Origin: Kutzneria sp. 744
GTDB lineage: Bacteria; Actinomycetota; Actinomycetes; Mycobacteriales; Pseudonocardiaceae
Length of the DNA stretch: 64,000 bases
Assembly: GCF_000568255.1 (NCBI RefSeq)
Contig: NZ_KK037166.1
Location: 1,655,015-1,719,014, forward strand
Reading direction: 5' to 3'
Position 1 is the stretch's first letter. Every line of letters starts with the position of its first letter. The notes beneath the pieces are model-generated. The model made no database searches. It saw nothing but the letters and a program-made list of their open reading frames with translations, and was not told where the DNA came from. The position numbers and the translations under genes are program-made. Below are positions 8,598 to 17,056 of this stretch, one piece after another.

Positions 8598-9800
8598 ATG
8601 AGAACGACCGCCGAACGGCTGCCCAGGGAATTGGCGACACTGATCAGACCTCAGCTGGCCCCGCTGGCCGAGGACATCGTCCACACGATCCGGGCCACGA
8701 TCCCGGAGTACGCGAAGCCGCTGGACGGCTGCTACGGGCAGGCCATCCGGCTGGGCGTCGACCAGGCGCTGAAGCAGTTCGTGGACCGCATCGCCGAACC
8801 CGACCGGCCCCGCGCCGACTTCGCCGAGGTGTACCGCCAGCTCGGCCGGCTGGAGGCCAGCGAGGGCCGCAGCCTCGACTCACTGCAGAAGGCCTACCGC
8901 CTCGGCACGCGCGTGGCGTGGCGGCACCTGATTCGGTTCAGGCAGCGCAGCGGCCTGCCCACGGCCATGATGTTCACCCTCGGCGAGGCCACCCTGGCCT
9001 ACGCCGACGAGCTGATCGCCCTGTCGGTCGAGGGCTACGCCGACATGCAGGCCCGCAGCGCGCAGGGCTTGCAACGGCGACGCAAGCGCCTGGTGCGGCT
9101 GCTGATCAGCGAGGAGGACCGGGACCGCCCCGAGGCGGCCGAGCTCGCCGCCCCCGCCCGCTGGCCGCTGCCGGCGCAGCTCTGCGTCGTGATGCTGGAT
9201 CGTGTCAGCGGAGACTCCGTGCCCGAGCTGCCGGACACCGTGCTGGCCGATTTCCAGGGCGCCCAGGCCTGCCTGATCGTGCCCGATCCCGACGCCGCCG
9301 ACTGGTGGTCCCGCTGCGCCGACGCGCTGCCCGGCTGGCGGGTGGTGATCGGGCCGACCACCGCCCTGTCCGACGCCGCCAAGTCGTACCGGCATGCGCA
9401 GCTGGCCCGGGAGCTGGTGCGGCGCAACACCATCGAGGACACCTCCCCGGTGCGGTGCGCCGATCACCTGTCCACGCTGTGGCTGCTCACCGACGAGTTC
9501 CTGGTCGAGCAGCTCATCCGCACGCGCCTCGCGCCGCTGGCGCCGCTGACCGACAAGCAGCACAAGCGGCTGGGCGAGACGCTGCTGGCATGGCTGGAGA
9601 CCCGCGGCGGCGCCCCCGAGATCGCCGCTCGCCTTCGTGTGCACCCGCAAACCGTGCGCTACCGCATGCGGCAGGTGGAGCGCCTGTTCGGGGACCAGCT
9701 CCGCTGCCCCGACGCCCGTTTCGAGCTGGAGGTCGCCCTCCGCGCCGCCTCCCTCATCGAGCCTCCGCCCCAGGAGCAGGAGGACCGCGAAGCCGGCTAG
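8598..9800 (+). CDS. PucR/CdaR-family helix-turn-helix regulator
   Basis: Regulator of 400 residues. The N-terminal part (about 1-165) is all-alpha, beginning LPRELATLIRPQLAPLAEDI, as in the RsbRD-like domain of actinobacterial PucR proteins. A middle GGDEF-like fold lacks cyclase residues. The C-terminus is the PucR winged helix (AARLRVHPQTVRYRMRQVERLFG). ATG at 8598 fits the domain start; 27 upstream in-frame codons are unlikely to be translated. Such proteins often control neighbouring secondary-metabolite or hydrolase genes, but nothing here fixes the target. Confidence 0.85.
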   Translation: MRTTAERLPRELATLIRPQLAPLAEDIVHTIRATIPEYAKPLDGCYGQAIRLGVDQALKQFVDRIAEPDRPRADFAEVYRQLGRLEASEGRSLDSLQKAYRLGTRVAWRHLIRFRQRSGLPTAMMFTLGEATLAYADELIALSVEGYADMQARSAQGLQRRRKRLVRLLISEEDRDRPEAAELAAPARWPLPAQLCVVMLDRVSGDSVPELPDTVLADFQGAQACLIVPDPDAADWWSRCADALPGWRVVIGPTTALSDAAKSYRHAQLARELVRRNTIEDTSPVRCADHLSTLWLLTDEFLVEQLIRTRLAPLAPLTDKQHKRLGETLLAWLETRGGAPEIAARLRVHPQTVRYRMRQVERLFGDQLRCPDARFELEVALRAASLIEPPPQEQEDREAG

Positions 9801-9858
9801 CACAGCACCTTCAAGTCCTCACCACAGGTTCCTGACATCTCGGCCGTAGCCTCCCGGC

Positions 9859-10854
9859 ATGCGAACCGCACTCGGTATCGGAATTCTCTTCGCCGGCACG
9901 GTTTTCGTCGCGCCGACGGCGACGGCCGCGGACCATGTGGTGGTGCACGAGCAGGCGGTCAGCGCCGCCGACCAGCAGGCAGTGCTGGCCTACTGGACGC
10001 CGGAGCGGATCAGGGCGCTCATCGTGCCGTCCACTGTGCACAACCCGCCCAAGGCCGGCCCCGACGGCGCGCCCTGGACCGGGGAGAACCGGACGGTGGG
10101 CCGGCTGTTCTTCACCGACCACGGCGAGGACGCCAGCTGCACGGCGACGGTCGTGGACAGCGCCAACCGCAGCACGGCGGTGACCGCCGGGCACTGCGTG
10201 AACAACACGGATCTGTTGGGGGACAACAACGCCTGGAACGCCAACGTGCTGTTCGTCCCCGGCTACCACGACGGCCAGGCCCCGTACGGCGAGTTCGTCG
10301 GCCGGCTCGGCGTGGCCGACGCGACCTGGCTGCGCAACGACCAGCAGGACGCCGCCAAGTACGACCCGTACGACCAGGCCTTCGTGGTGCTGAACCCGAA
10401 CGCCCAGGGCCAGCGGGTCCGGGACGCCGTCGGCGCCGCCCAGCACATCGGCTTCGACCGGCCCGGCGCCGTCGACCAGTTCCAGTTCGGCTATCCCCGC
10501 GCCAGCAGCGATCCCGCCCGTGACAACCTGCCCGAGTACACCGGCGAGCGGCCGGCCTTCTGCCACGGCGTCGCCAAGGAGTACCCGGGACCGCCCGACT
10601 TTCCGGCCGGTCCCGACATGTGGGGTGCGGCCTGCACCATGGGTGGCGGCTCCAGCGGCGGCCCCCGGATCGCCGACTTCCACCACGGCATCGGCACCGT
10701 CGTCGGCGACAACACCCAGGGCGGCTATCTCACGACCGGCACAGACAACGTCTGTGCCACGCCAGACCACTCGGGATGCGCGCGACACCTGGTCGGGCCG
10801 CAGTTCAGCGGCAAGATCACCAAACCGTTGTACGAACGCGCCCAGCATTCCTGA
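9859..10854 (+). CDS. secreted trypsin-like serine protease
   Basis: Exported peptidase of 331 residues. The signal peptide MRTALGIGILFAGTVFVAPTATA is followed by a propeptide-like stretch and a chymotrypsin fold. The catalytic His lies in VTAGHC, the Asp probably in YDPYDQAFVVL, and the Ser in GGGSSGGP. The family is common in actinomycetes for extracellular protein breakdown. Start ATG at 9859 has weak upstream Shine-Dalgarno pairing. The gene lies beside the GH5 glycosidase and may share a saprotrophic role. Confidence 0.88.
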   Translation: MRTALGIGILFAGTVFVAPTATAADHVVVHEQAVSAADQQAVLAYWTPERIRALIVPSTVHNPPKAGPDGAPWTGENRTVGRLFFTDHGEDASCTATVVDSANRSTAVTAGHCVNNTDLLGDNNAWNANVLFVPGYHDGQAPYGEFVGRLGVADATWLRNDQQDAAKYDPYDQAFVVLNPNAQGQRVRDAVGAAQHIGFDRPGAVDQFQFGYPRASSDPARDNLPEYTGERPAFCHGVAKEYPGPPDFPAGPDMWGAACTMGGGSSGGPRIADFHHGIGTVVGDNTQGGYLTTGTDNVCATPDHSGCARHLVGPQFSGKITKPLYERAQHS

Positions 10855-10910
10855 CCTGTCGAACGAGTCGATCAGCGCAAAGAGCATCGAGAAAGGCACC
10901 GAACGGCCCA

Positions 10911-10940
10911 TTGACCCCTGCTCACGCTCATCACTACCGT
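10911..10940 (+). promoter_or_regulatory. candidate sigma-70-type promoter for the GH5 gene
   Basis: TTGACC (10911-10916) and TACCGT (10935-10940) are separated by 18 bp, about 38 bp before the coding start. Hexamers and spacing fit a housekeeping actinobacterial promoter. Inferred from sequence only. Confidence 0.5.
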
Positions 10941-10977
10941 CAAGCGCGAATTTTTTTCATGTTTTACAGGGAGCGTG

Positions 10978-12717
10978 ATGAGGGCACTGATCGCGGTGCT
11001 CGCGGCGGCGACGGCTGTGCTCAGCACGGCCCCCGCGGCGACAGCGGTAACGGAAACACGCGGCCTGACCGTCCACAACGGGACCTTTGTGGACGGTCAT
11101 GGCCGCGAGGTCGTGTTGCGGGGCTTCAACATAGCCGGCGAGGTGAAGCTGGCCGAGAACGGTTTCCTGCCGTTCGCGAGCACGGCCGACGCACAGGCCT
11201 CGGCCGCGGCGATGCGCCGGCTCACCGGCGCCAACGCGGTCCGCTTCATGATCTCGTGGGCCGGCGTTGAACCGGTCAAGGGCCAGGTCGACACCGGCTA
11301 TCTGACCAAGCTGACCGACCAGATGCGGGCCTTCCTGGACGCCGGCTTCGAGGTGCTGCCGGACTACCACCAGGACCTCTACTCCCGCTACCTGTTCAAC
11401 ACCGGCAGCTGGTACAGCGGCGACGGCGCGCCGAAGTGGGTGGTGGACCAGGGCCACTACCCGCAGGAGAGCTGCGGCCTCTGTGTCCACTGGGGACAAA
11501 ACGTCACGAACAACGGCGCGGTTACCGCGGCCACCAGCGACTTCTGGCACAACGCCAACGGCGTGCAGGACGAGTTCGTCAACCAGGCCACGCAGACCAT
11601 GCGCTACCTGCACGACCACCTGAGCGCCGACGAGTTCGCCGGGCTCGCCGGCATGGACCCGTGGAACGAGCCGTTCGCCGGCCGCTACGACAGCAACCAG
11701 ACCAGCCAGTCCTGGGAGCAGACGGTGCTGTGGCCGTTCTTCCAGCGCTTCCGGCAGGCCATGGACACCGCCGGCTGGCCGGACAAGCCGGCCTTCGTCG
11801 AGCCGAACATGTTCTGGAACGCCAACATCTCGTTCCAGAAGCAGGTCGGCGGCTTCCTCGACACCGGCGCGATGGGCACCCGCTACGTCTTCAACACGCA
11901 CTTCTACGACGAGCTGGCGCAGTCGGGCGTGTTCATGCCGGGCAAGGCCGGCGACGGCCAGTACTCGAACGACTTCGGCACGATCCGCGACCGCGCCACG
12001 GCACTGGGCACGGCGGCGATCGTCACCGAGTTCGGGCACCCGTTGACCGGCAACACGTCGGACAAGACGCCGACCGTGGAGAAGGCGATGTACCAGGCGC
12101 TGGACTCACGGCTGTCCGGTGCGAACTGGTGGAGCCACCCGGCGCAGTCCGGCCCGGTGCTGTCGGGCACGCAGTGGCACTGGGACGTCTACAGTGGACA
12201 GCACCACGAGCTGATGAACGACAACCCGAGCAAGGTGCTGACCACGGCCGACGCCTGGAACGGCGAGGACTACTCGGCCGTGCAAGGAAATCAGCTCCGC
12301 CTGGATTCGCGGCTGCTGGACCGGCTGTACCCGGCGGCGGTGGCCGGCCACACGCTGGCGTTCACCTACGAGGACCGGTCGCGCGACGGCAGCCAGGTGC
12401 TGACCTGGAACCCGGTCCCCGGCTCCATGCCCGCCACGTCGGCGATCGTCGGCAGCGGCCGCTACGGCGTGCTGGTGTGGCAGGGATCGGCCTCGGACGC
12501 CCCGACGGAGCTGCACGTGCCGGCCGACATGAACGCAGTGGTGGTCTCGGATCTGACGGCCTCCCGCGCCGGCGACCGCCTGCTGCTGCCGGCCACGCCG
12601 GGCCTGCACTACGCGCTCGTGGCCGAGCCGTCGGCGACGCCGTCGGATGCCCAGCTCGCCGCCGCCCGTGCCGAACTCGCCCGCTGGGCGCCCTCAGCCA
12701 CTGCCGGGAACTCCTAG
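10978..12717 (+). CDS. secreted GH5 endoglycoceramidase-like glycosidase
   Basis: Exported glycoside hydrolase of 579 residues, closest in layout to endoglycoceramidases, which release the whole glycan from glycosphingolipids. A signal peptide ends near APAATA. The GH5 barrel has the acid/base Glu in MDPWNEPF and the nucleophile Glu in VTEFGHP. The early LRGFNIAGEVKLAENGF segment is characteristic of this subgroup. A C-terminal beta-sandwich (from about residue 440) completes the usual two-domain architecture. ATG at 10978 with GGGAG 5 bp upstream is preferred over the GTG directly before it. Natural substrate not certain. Confidence 0.87.
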   Translation: MRALIAVLAAATAVLSTAPAATAVTETRGLTVHNGTFVDGHGREVVLRGFNIAGEVKLAENGFLPFASTADAQASAAAMRRLTGANAVRFMISWAGVEPVKGQVDTGYLTKLTDQMRAFLDAGFEVLPDYHQDLYSRYLFNTGSWYSGDGAPKWVVDQGHYPQESCGLCVHWGQNVTNNGAVTAATSDFWHNANGVQDEFVNQATQTMRYLHDHLSADEFAGLAGMDPWNEPFAGRYDSNQTSQSWEQTVLWPFFQRFRQAMDTAGWPDKPAFVEPNMFWNANISFQKQVGGFLDTGAMGTRYVFNTHFYDELAQSGVFMPGKAGDGQYSNDFGTIRDRATALGTAAIVTEFGHPLTGNTSDKTPTVEKAMYQALDSRLSGANWWSHPAQSGPVLSGTQWHWDVYSGQHHELMNDNPSKVLTTADAWNGEDYSAVQGNQLRLDSRLLDRLYPAAVAGHTLAFTYEDRSRDGSQVLTWNPVPGSMPATSAIVGSGRYGVLVWQGSASDAPTELHVPADMNAVVVSDLTASRAGDRLLLPATPGLHYALVAEPSATPSDAQLAAARAELARWAPSATAGNS

Positions 12718-12726
12718 AATCGCCGC

Positions 12727-13539
12727 ATGGCCGAGGCCACGCCGCTCGATCGCAAGCTCGGCATCAAGCCGGGCCACCTGGTGACGCTGCGGCATGCCCC
12801 GCCGGGGTGGATGTTCCCGGACGTGACAGTGCTGGAAGGCGACCCCCGGCGTGGCTGGTTCATACCATGGTGGATTCACACATTGAGAGGTTGGATTAGC
12901 GCTAGGATGCTTCTGATCAGTACCGCAGGGTAATCGCCCAGCTAAGATTACGATTTATCGCATCTATCCCCTGATGGTCCATTAGGTGCACTCAAAAACC
13001 CGATTACCTGTTCGATCTGGATCCTGCTGTATCAGAATGACCTTTTGATATTTAAGGCCAACTGGCGGAAGGCGCCCTCAAATTCTGTCTACCTTTCGCC
13101 GATAGACTAGAATTTATCTACTCGTCCATGCCGCCACGACCACATCAGGTGTTACGCGGACTCTATAGCATGACGTGGGAGAACACTCACCCATACGATT
13201 AGGATAACTGGCGGGTTCATGGAGCCTTCGGGCAGACGGAAACTGTGCAGCGACACGAAAGTGTTCGCCGGGGCAGACGTCGTCCTCGCCTTCTACCGCC
13301 GCCACGCCGACCTCAGTGACGACGTCACCACCCTTGTGTCGGGACTGGCGGTGACGTCGTCGCTGTGGGTCTGCTGGCCCCGCCGCGCCGGTGGTCACCG
13401 CAGTGACATCACCGACAACCTGCTGCGCGAACTGCTGCTGCCGACCGGGCTGGTCGACGTCAAGGTCGCCGCGCTGTCACAGGACTGGTCGGGCCTGAAG
13501 TTCATGTGGCGCAAGGAACTTCGTCACCTCAGGGTGTGA
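12727..13539 (+). pseudogene. DUF3052-family protein interrupted by an AT-rich segment
   Basis: Two halves of one conserved protein lie in the same frame. The N-terminal half (LDRKLGIKPGHLVTLRHAPP, then PDVTVLEG) starts at ATG 12727. The C-terminal half (GADVVLAFYRR, WPRRAGGHRSDITDNL, DWSGLKFMWRKE) runs to 13539. The intervening sequence has in-frame stops and far lower GC than its surroundings. GGTTCAT occurs at 12857-12863 and again at 13214-13220; dropping one copy plus the sequence between (357 bp) joins the halves in frame. The homologous protein is normally about 130-140 residues with no such gap. The last 11 bp overlap the convergent gene. Confidence 0.75.
12864..13220 (+). other. insertion A: about 357-bp low-GC segment inside the DUF3052 gene
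   Basis: A segment of roughly 50 percent GC, in a window near 70 percent, separates the two DUF3052 halves. It carries stops in all forward frames, no recognisable protein, and small inverted repeats such as GGTAATCG with CGATTACC. A 7-bp direct repeat GGTTCAT brackets it, as a target duplication would. No terminal inverted repeats were found. Boundaries are tentative: GCGAC at 12839 and 13250 is an alternative pair. Confidence 0.55.
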
Positions 13540-13885
13540 CCTCGTGGTCGCGGTGGCGGCCGAGCTCGGCCGTCTGCTGCTCCTGGGCGTTCAACTGCTC
13601 GGCCAGCCGGTCCCGCTCACGGGCGGCGTCGTTGGCCTCCCGCCGCGCGGTCCGGTAGTCGGCCCGCGCCGCCCGACGGCGACGGCCGGCCACGGCCACC
13701 ATCCACACGCCGAGGCAGAACACCAGGGCGATCACGATGCCGCCGAGAAAGATCTGCATATCGTTGGCGTTCGCCACGTGTTGCCCGAACGCGGTGATCT
13801 CGTGCCCGGCACCGGAGCCGTTGAACGCCACCGCGGTCACCGCTGCGGCGACCGACAGCACGATCAACACGAGTCCGACGATCAT
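13529..13885 (-). CDS. small membrane protein with C-terminal coiled coil
   Basis: Protein of 118 residues with two transmembrane helices (MIVGLVLIVLSVAAAVTAVAF and IFLGGIVIALVFCLGVWMVAV) and a charged cytoplasmic tail (ARADYRTARREANDAARERD) likely to be helical. The layout resembles LapA-like actinobacterial membrane proteins of unknown role. ATG at 13885 has GGAGGTG upstream. Function not recognised. Confidence 0.75.
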   Translation of the reverse strand: MIVGLVLIVLSVAAAVTAVAFNGSGAGHEITAFGQHVANANDMQIFLGGIVIALVFCLGVWMVAVAGRRRRAARADYRTARREANDAARERDRLAEQLNAQEQQTAELGRHRDHEVTP

Positions 13886-14204
13886 GGCCGTTCACCTCCA
13901 CTGGGGGCCCGTCCGGCCCGATGGCTGCGGTTACCCGTTCGGCGCCGACTCAAACGCGTGCGCCGAACGGAGTCGCCGGGTTTGGGCAGTCGCAGCATCG
14001 GCGTGAGCGTTTACCGATAGCCCGTACGCAGCAAGACACGGAAAGCCGTTTCCGACGCGTAAAGCAACCGAGGTCAATTCATCCCACCATCGGACAACGG
14101 GCCGTTTTCATGTTCCACCGTTCAGTGGGTGCTCCGTTGTTACGACTGCGCTACCGTGAGCCACGCGTGCGATCCTGTCGTGAAAAGTATTGGGAAGGAA
14201 ACCC
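13886..14204. promoter_or_regulatory. intergenic region with conserved DUF4360 upstream element (copy 2)
   Basis: No gene is seen in these 319 bp. CCGTTCAGTGGG (14118-14129) and TACCGT (14152-14157) match the element before the paralogue at 4887 with identical spacing. The leader ATTGGGAAGG before the ATG is also shared. Confidence 0.5.
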
Positions 14205-14831
14205 ATGCTTACTACGATGGCGGCTACCGGTATGGCATTATCGATGATCTTTGCCCCGGTTTCCGCTCCCGATTCCGCCCCGCCTTCAGGTCCGGTCACC
14301 GTCAACGTCGTGACGGTCAACGGATCCGGGTGCCCCGCCGGCACCGCCGCCGTGGCCGTCGCCTCGGACAACTCCGCGTTCACCGTCACCTACAGCCAAT
14401 ACCTGGCCCAGGCCGGGCCGCAGTCGGCGCCGACGGACATCAGGAAGAACTGCCAGCTGTCCCTGCGCGTCCATGTCCCCCAGGGGTTCACGTACGCGAT
14501 CGCCGAGGCCGATTACCGGGGCTTCGCCGATCTTCACTCGGGCGCCTCCGGCATGGAACAGGCCAACTATTACTTCCAGGGAACGTCGCCGACGGCGCGC
14601 GTCCCCCACCGGTTCTCGGGTCCGTTCTTCAACGACTGGGAGACGGTCGACAGGACCGATGTCGCGGCATTGGTCTTCGCGCCCTGCGGCGTCGACCGGA
14701 ACCTCAATGTCAACACCGAGCTGCGCGTCGCGGCCGGCACCTCGGACCCGTCGACCACCAGTTTCATGACGATGGACTCCACGGACGGAAGTGTTAACAC
14801 CATTTATCGCTTCGCCTGGAAGGAATGTTGA
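14205..14831 (+). CDS. DUF4360 secreted protein (paralogue 2)
   Basis: Protein of 208 residues, closely similar to the product of the gene at 4887. It shares GSGCPAGTAAVAVASDN, KNCQLSLRVHVPQGF, TYAIAEADYRGF, ANYYFQG and the terminal FAWKEC. A signal peptide (MLTTMAATGMALSMIFAPVS) directs export. The Cys pattern is conserved with paralogue 1. The N-terminal linker differs (SAPDSAPPSGP instead of a Trp/Pro-rich stretch), suggesting the mature N-terminus is under little constraint. Function of the family unknown. Confidence 0.85.
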   Translation: MLTTMAATGMALSMIFAPVSAPDSAPPSGPVTVNVVTVNGSGCPAGTAAVAVASDNSAFTVTYSQYLAQAGPQSAPTDIRKNCQLSLRVHVPQGFTYAIAEADYRGFADLHSGASGMEQANYYFQGTSPTARVPHRFSGPFFNDWETVDRTDVAALVFAPCGVDRNLNVNTELRVAAGTSDPSTTSFMTMDSTDGSVNTIYRFAWKEC

Positions 14832-14847
14832 TCTTTTTCGGCCGGAT

Positions 14848-14874
14848 CGGTGGCGCTCCCCCGGCGCCACCGAC
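14848..14874 (+). terminator. hairpin terminator after DUF4360 paralogue 2
   Basis: The 10-bp stem TCGGTGGCGC / GCGCCACCGA with a 7-nt loop lies 17 bp after the stop codon, preceded by CTTTTTC. Consistent with factor-independent termination. Confidence 0.65.
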
Positions 14875-14930
14875 CCGCTGACAGCTTCCCGGCCTCGTCG
14901 GCGTCCTCCGCACGCGGCGCCCGGTCAGGC

Positions 14931-14974
14931 CCCACCGGCGCCCGGTTCCAGCCGCCCAACCGGGCGCCGGTGGG
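14931..14974. terminator. perfect 17-bp hairpin between convergent genes
   Basis: CCCACCGGCGCCCGGTT (14931-14947) pairs perfectly with AACCGGGCGCCGGTGGG (14958-14974) across a 10-nt loop. It ends 5 bp before the monooxygenase stop on the minus strand, so it most likely terminates that operon. Confidence 0.75.
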
Positions 14975-14978
14975 CTCC

Positions 14979-16397
14979 TCAGGCCGGCACCAGCCCGAAC
15001 CAGCGGGACAGCGCCGCCGCCAGCGGCCCCGGCTCGGCCCGGCCGTCGGCGGTGGCCAGCCAGGCGACGTGGCCGTCCGGCCGGACCAGCATCGCCGCGA
15101 CCTGGCCCTCGTCCATCGACTCGGTGTCCAGCGGCTCGGCCCGCACCACGTCGACCCGGTCCAGGGGCGGATGGTCCAGCCCACCGAAGTCGAGCAGCAG
15201 TCCGGAGCCGCCGCGCAGCAGCTTGGCGACACTGGTCGGACACCCGTCGATCGCGATCGGAATGTCCGGAGCCATTCGCCCGAGCCACGGATGAGTGGCG
15301 AATTCGCCCATCTCGTACCGGGTTTCCACCCCGGTCGCGAGTTCGGCCAGGTATCGGCCGACGCCGTCGAGCTCGCTCAGTTCGGCGAACAGGTCGCGCA
15401 AGGGGCCGATCCCGTCGCCGGCGAGCAACGCCTGTGCCTGCGTGTGCAGCAGGACTCGCGCCCCGGCCGCATGCCGCTCGCGGTGGTACGTGTCGAGCAG
15501 TTCCGGCGAGGCCCAGCCCCGCACGGCGGCGGCCAGCTTCCAGCCCAGGTTCATCGCGTCCGCGATGGCCAGGTTGACGCCCTGCGCGCCGGCCGGCGGG
15601 TGGATGTGCGCGGCGTCGCCGGCCAGCAGCACGCGTCCGCTGCGGTACTGGGCCGCCTGCCGGGCGGCGTTGCCGAACCTGGTGAGCCAGCGGGGTTCGG
15701 CCATCTCGACGTGCCGGCCGAGCGCTTCGTCCACCGTGGAATTGAGCTGGGCCAGGGTGATCGGCTCGGCACGGTCGAACACGGGGTCCGCCACCACGAC
15801 ACGGACGTAGCCTGGGCGCGGGATCACGAAGACGCCGCCCAGGTGCTTACCGGGGACAAGATCGGTCTCGACGTCGCCGAGCATGACGTAGCGAGTGGTT
15901 GGTGTGCCGGGGAAATCGATGCCGGCGAGCTTGCGCACCGCGCTGCGGCTGCCGTCGCAGCCGACCAGGTACCGGGCCCGGATCTCGCCGTTGACGGTGA
16001 CGCCGCTGTCGTCCTGGGTGAAGCCGTGCACGGCTTGGCCGCGGCGAATGTCCACGCCGAGCTCGGCGGCGTGCTCTTCGAGGATCTCCTCGACGCGGGT
16101 CTGCGCGATGCCGAGCGTGTACGGGTGCTCCCAGCCGAGACTGCCGATGTCCAGCGGCGCCGGCAGGCCGCCGAAGGACGTCACCGGCACCTTGTGGCCC
16201 TCGGCGATGAAGCGGTCGGCGATGCCCCGCCGGTCGAACGCGTCCAGGCTGCGGGCGTTCAGGTTGAAACCACGGCAGAATCCCGGTTTCCGCGGTTCGC
16301 GTTCGAGCAACACGGTGCGCACGCCGACCATCGCCAGCTCACAGGCCAGCGTCAGCCCGGCCGGCCCGGCGCCGGCGATCACCACATCGGTGTCCAT
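14979..16397 (-). CDS. FAD-dependent aromatic/polyketide hydroxylase
   Basis: Group A flavoprotein monooxygenase of 472 residues that would hydroxylate an aromatic or polyketide-like substrate using NAD(P)H and O2. The N-terminal dinucleotide fold is VVIAGAGPAGLTLACELA, the mid-domain DG motif reads YLVGCDGSRSAVRKLAG, and the second FAD motif is GRVLLAGDAAHIHPPAGAQG. A C-terminal thioredoxin-like domain (MLVRPDGHVAWLA) is typical of the PheA/TfdB/RdmE type. ATG at 16397 overlaps the stop of the upstream PadR gene (TGATG), so the pair is translationally coupled and probably controlled by that repressor. Substrate unknown; many relatives inactivate antibiotics such as rifampicin or tetracycline. 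Confidence 0.88.
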   Translation of the reverse strand: MDTDVVIAGAGPAGLTLACELAMVGVRTVLLEREPRKPGFCRGFNLNARSLDAFDRRGIADRFIAEGHKVPVTSFGGLPAPLDIGSLGWEHPYTLGIAQTRVEEILEEHAAELGVDIRRGQAVHGFTQDDSGVTVNGEIRARYLVGCDGSRSAVRKLAGIDFPGTPTTRYVMLGDVETDLVPGKHLGGVFVIPRPGYVRVVVADPVFDRAEPITLAQLNSTVDEALGRHVEMAEPRWLTRFGNAARQAAQYRSGRVLLAGDAAHIHPPAGAQGVNLAIADAMNLGWKLAAAVRGWASPELLDTYHRERHAAGARVLLHTQAQALLAGDGIGPLRDLFAELSELDGVGRYLAELATGVETRYEMGEFATHPWLGRMAPDIPIAIDGCPTSVAKLLRGGSGLLLDFGGLDHPPLDRVDVVRAEPLDTESMDEGQVAAMLVRPDGHVAWLATADGRAEPGPLAAALSRWFGLVPA

Positions 16398-16969
16398 CAC
16401 TGCTCCTCCCCCGGTTTCGGCCACGCGATCGTGCCGGCGGTCATCTCGGCGGCGGCCTGTCGCAGCCATTCCACTTCCGCGCGGCGCATCGCCTGCGCGT
16501 ACTCCACCTCGATCATGAACAGCCGCCGCAGGGTGATCCCCTTCAGCTGGTCGTCGGTCTGCCTGACGGATTCCTCCAGCCGGTCGGCCCGCTCGGTGAG
16601 CGCGGCGACGGCGCCCTCGACGCCGAGCACGCCGACGTAGCTGACGGCGGCGATGAACTTCGGGTACTCGTTGACCGGCACCCGGATCAGCTCGTCGATC
16701 CACTTCTGGAACTCGGCCAGCCCCAGCTCGGTGTATTCGTAGACGGTGCGTTCCGGCCGGTTGCCGTCCCGCACGATTTCCACCGCACGGATCCACCCGT
16801 CCCGCTCCAGCCCCTCGACCACGTCGTAGAGGGAGCCCGTGGTGACCTTGAAGCTGGTCTCCTTGTTCCGCTCCCGCAGTCGCTGCGCCATCTCGTACGG
16901 GTGCGACGGCTGCTCCATCAACAGCCCCAGCACCGCCAGCGCCAGCGTGTTGCGGCTTCTCCTGCCCAC
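16397..16969 (-). CDS. PadR-family transcriptional regulator
   Basis: Winged-helix repressor of 190 residues. The HTH region reads LGLLMEQPSHPYEMAQRLRER, followed by the wing (VTTGSLYDVVEGLERDGWI) and a C-terminal dimerisation helix rich in charged residues. It precedes and overlaps the FAD monooxygenase, the usual arrangement for a repressor of a detoxifying enzyme. GTG at 16969 is chosen because GAGGA lies 6 bp upstream; the GTG two codons earlier touches that site. A direct repeat just upstream is a likely operator. Confidence 0.87.
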   Translation of the reverse strand: MGRRSRNTLALAVLGLLMEQPSHPYEMAQRLRERNKETSFKVTTGSLYDVVEGLERDGWIRAVEIVRDGNRPERTVYEYTELGLAEFQKWIDELIRVPVNEYPKFIAAVSYVGVLGVEGAVAALTERADRLEESVRQTDDQLKGITLRRLFMIEVEYAQAMRRAEVEWLRQAAAEMTAGTIAWPKPGEEQ

Positions 16970-16980
16970 GGCCACTCCTC

Positions 16981-17006
16981 GGATCCGACTATTCGGAACC
17001 GACTAT
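16981..17006 (-). promoter_or_regulatory. direct-repeat operator candidate for the PadR gene
   Basis: On the minus strand ATAGTCGGTTCC and ATAGTCGGATCC stand in tandem with a 2-bp gap, immediately upstream of the PadR start. The repeats differ at one position. Their location fits autoregulation of padR and the monooxygenase; binding is inferred. Confidence 0.55.
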
Positions 17007-17020
17007 ATGACCGCTGTCAA

Positions 17021-17037
17021 CCGCGAGTCCCGCTCTC
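17021..17037 (-). repeat. dispersed post-stop repeat, half-site copy
   Basis: CCGCGAGTCCCGCTCTC is the reverse complement of the element at 8418. It lies 20 bp beyond the end of the Mce operon, in the orientation expected for that transcript's 3' end. Confidence 0.6.
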
Positions 17038-17056
17038 GGGCACCTGAGTTGCCGGT

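Noticed and set aside
11436..12899. Plus-strand 487-codon frame overlapping the GH5 gene
   Set aside because: Out of phase with clear GH5 motifs; composition typical of a high-GC shadow.
12857..13220. Group II intron or intein in the DUF3052 gene
   Set aside because: In-frame stops exclude an intein; no GTGYG start, domain V hairpin or maturase for group II. A small group I intron is not excluded but the core elements were not convincingly found.
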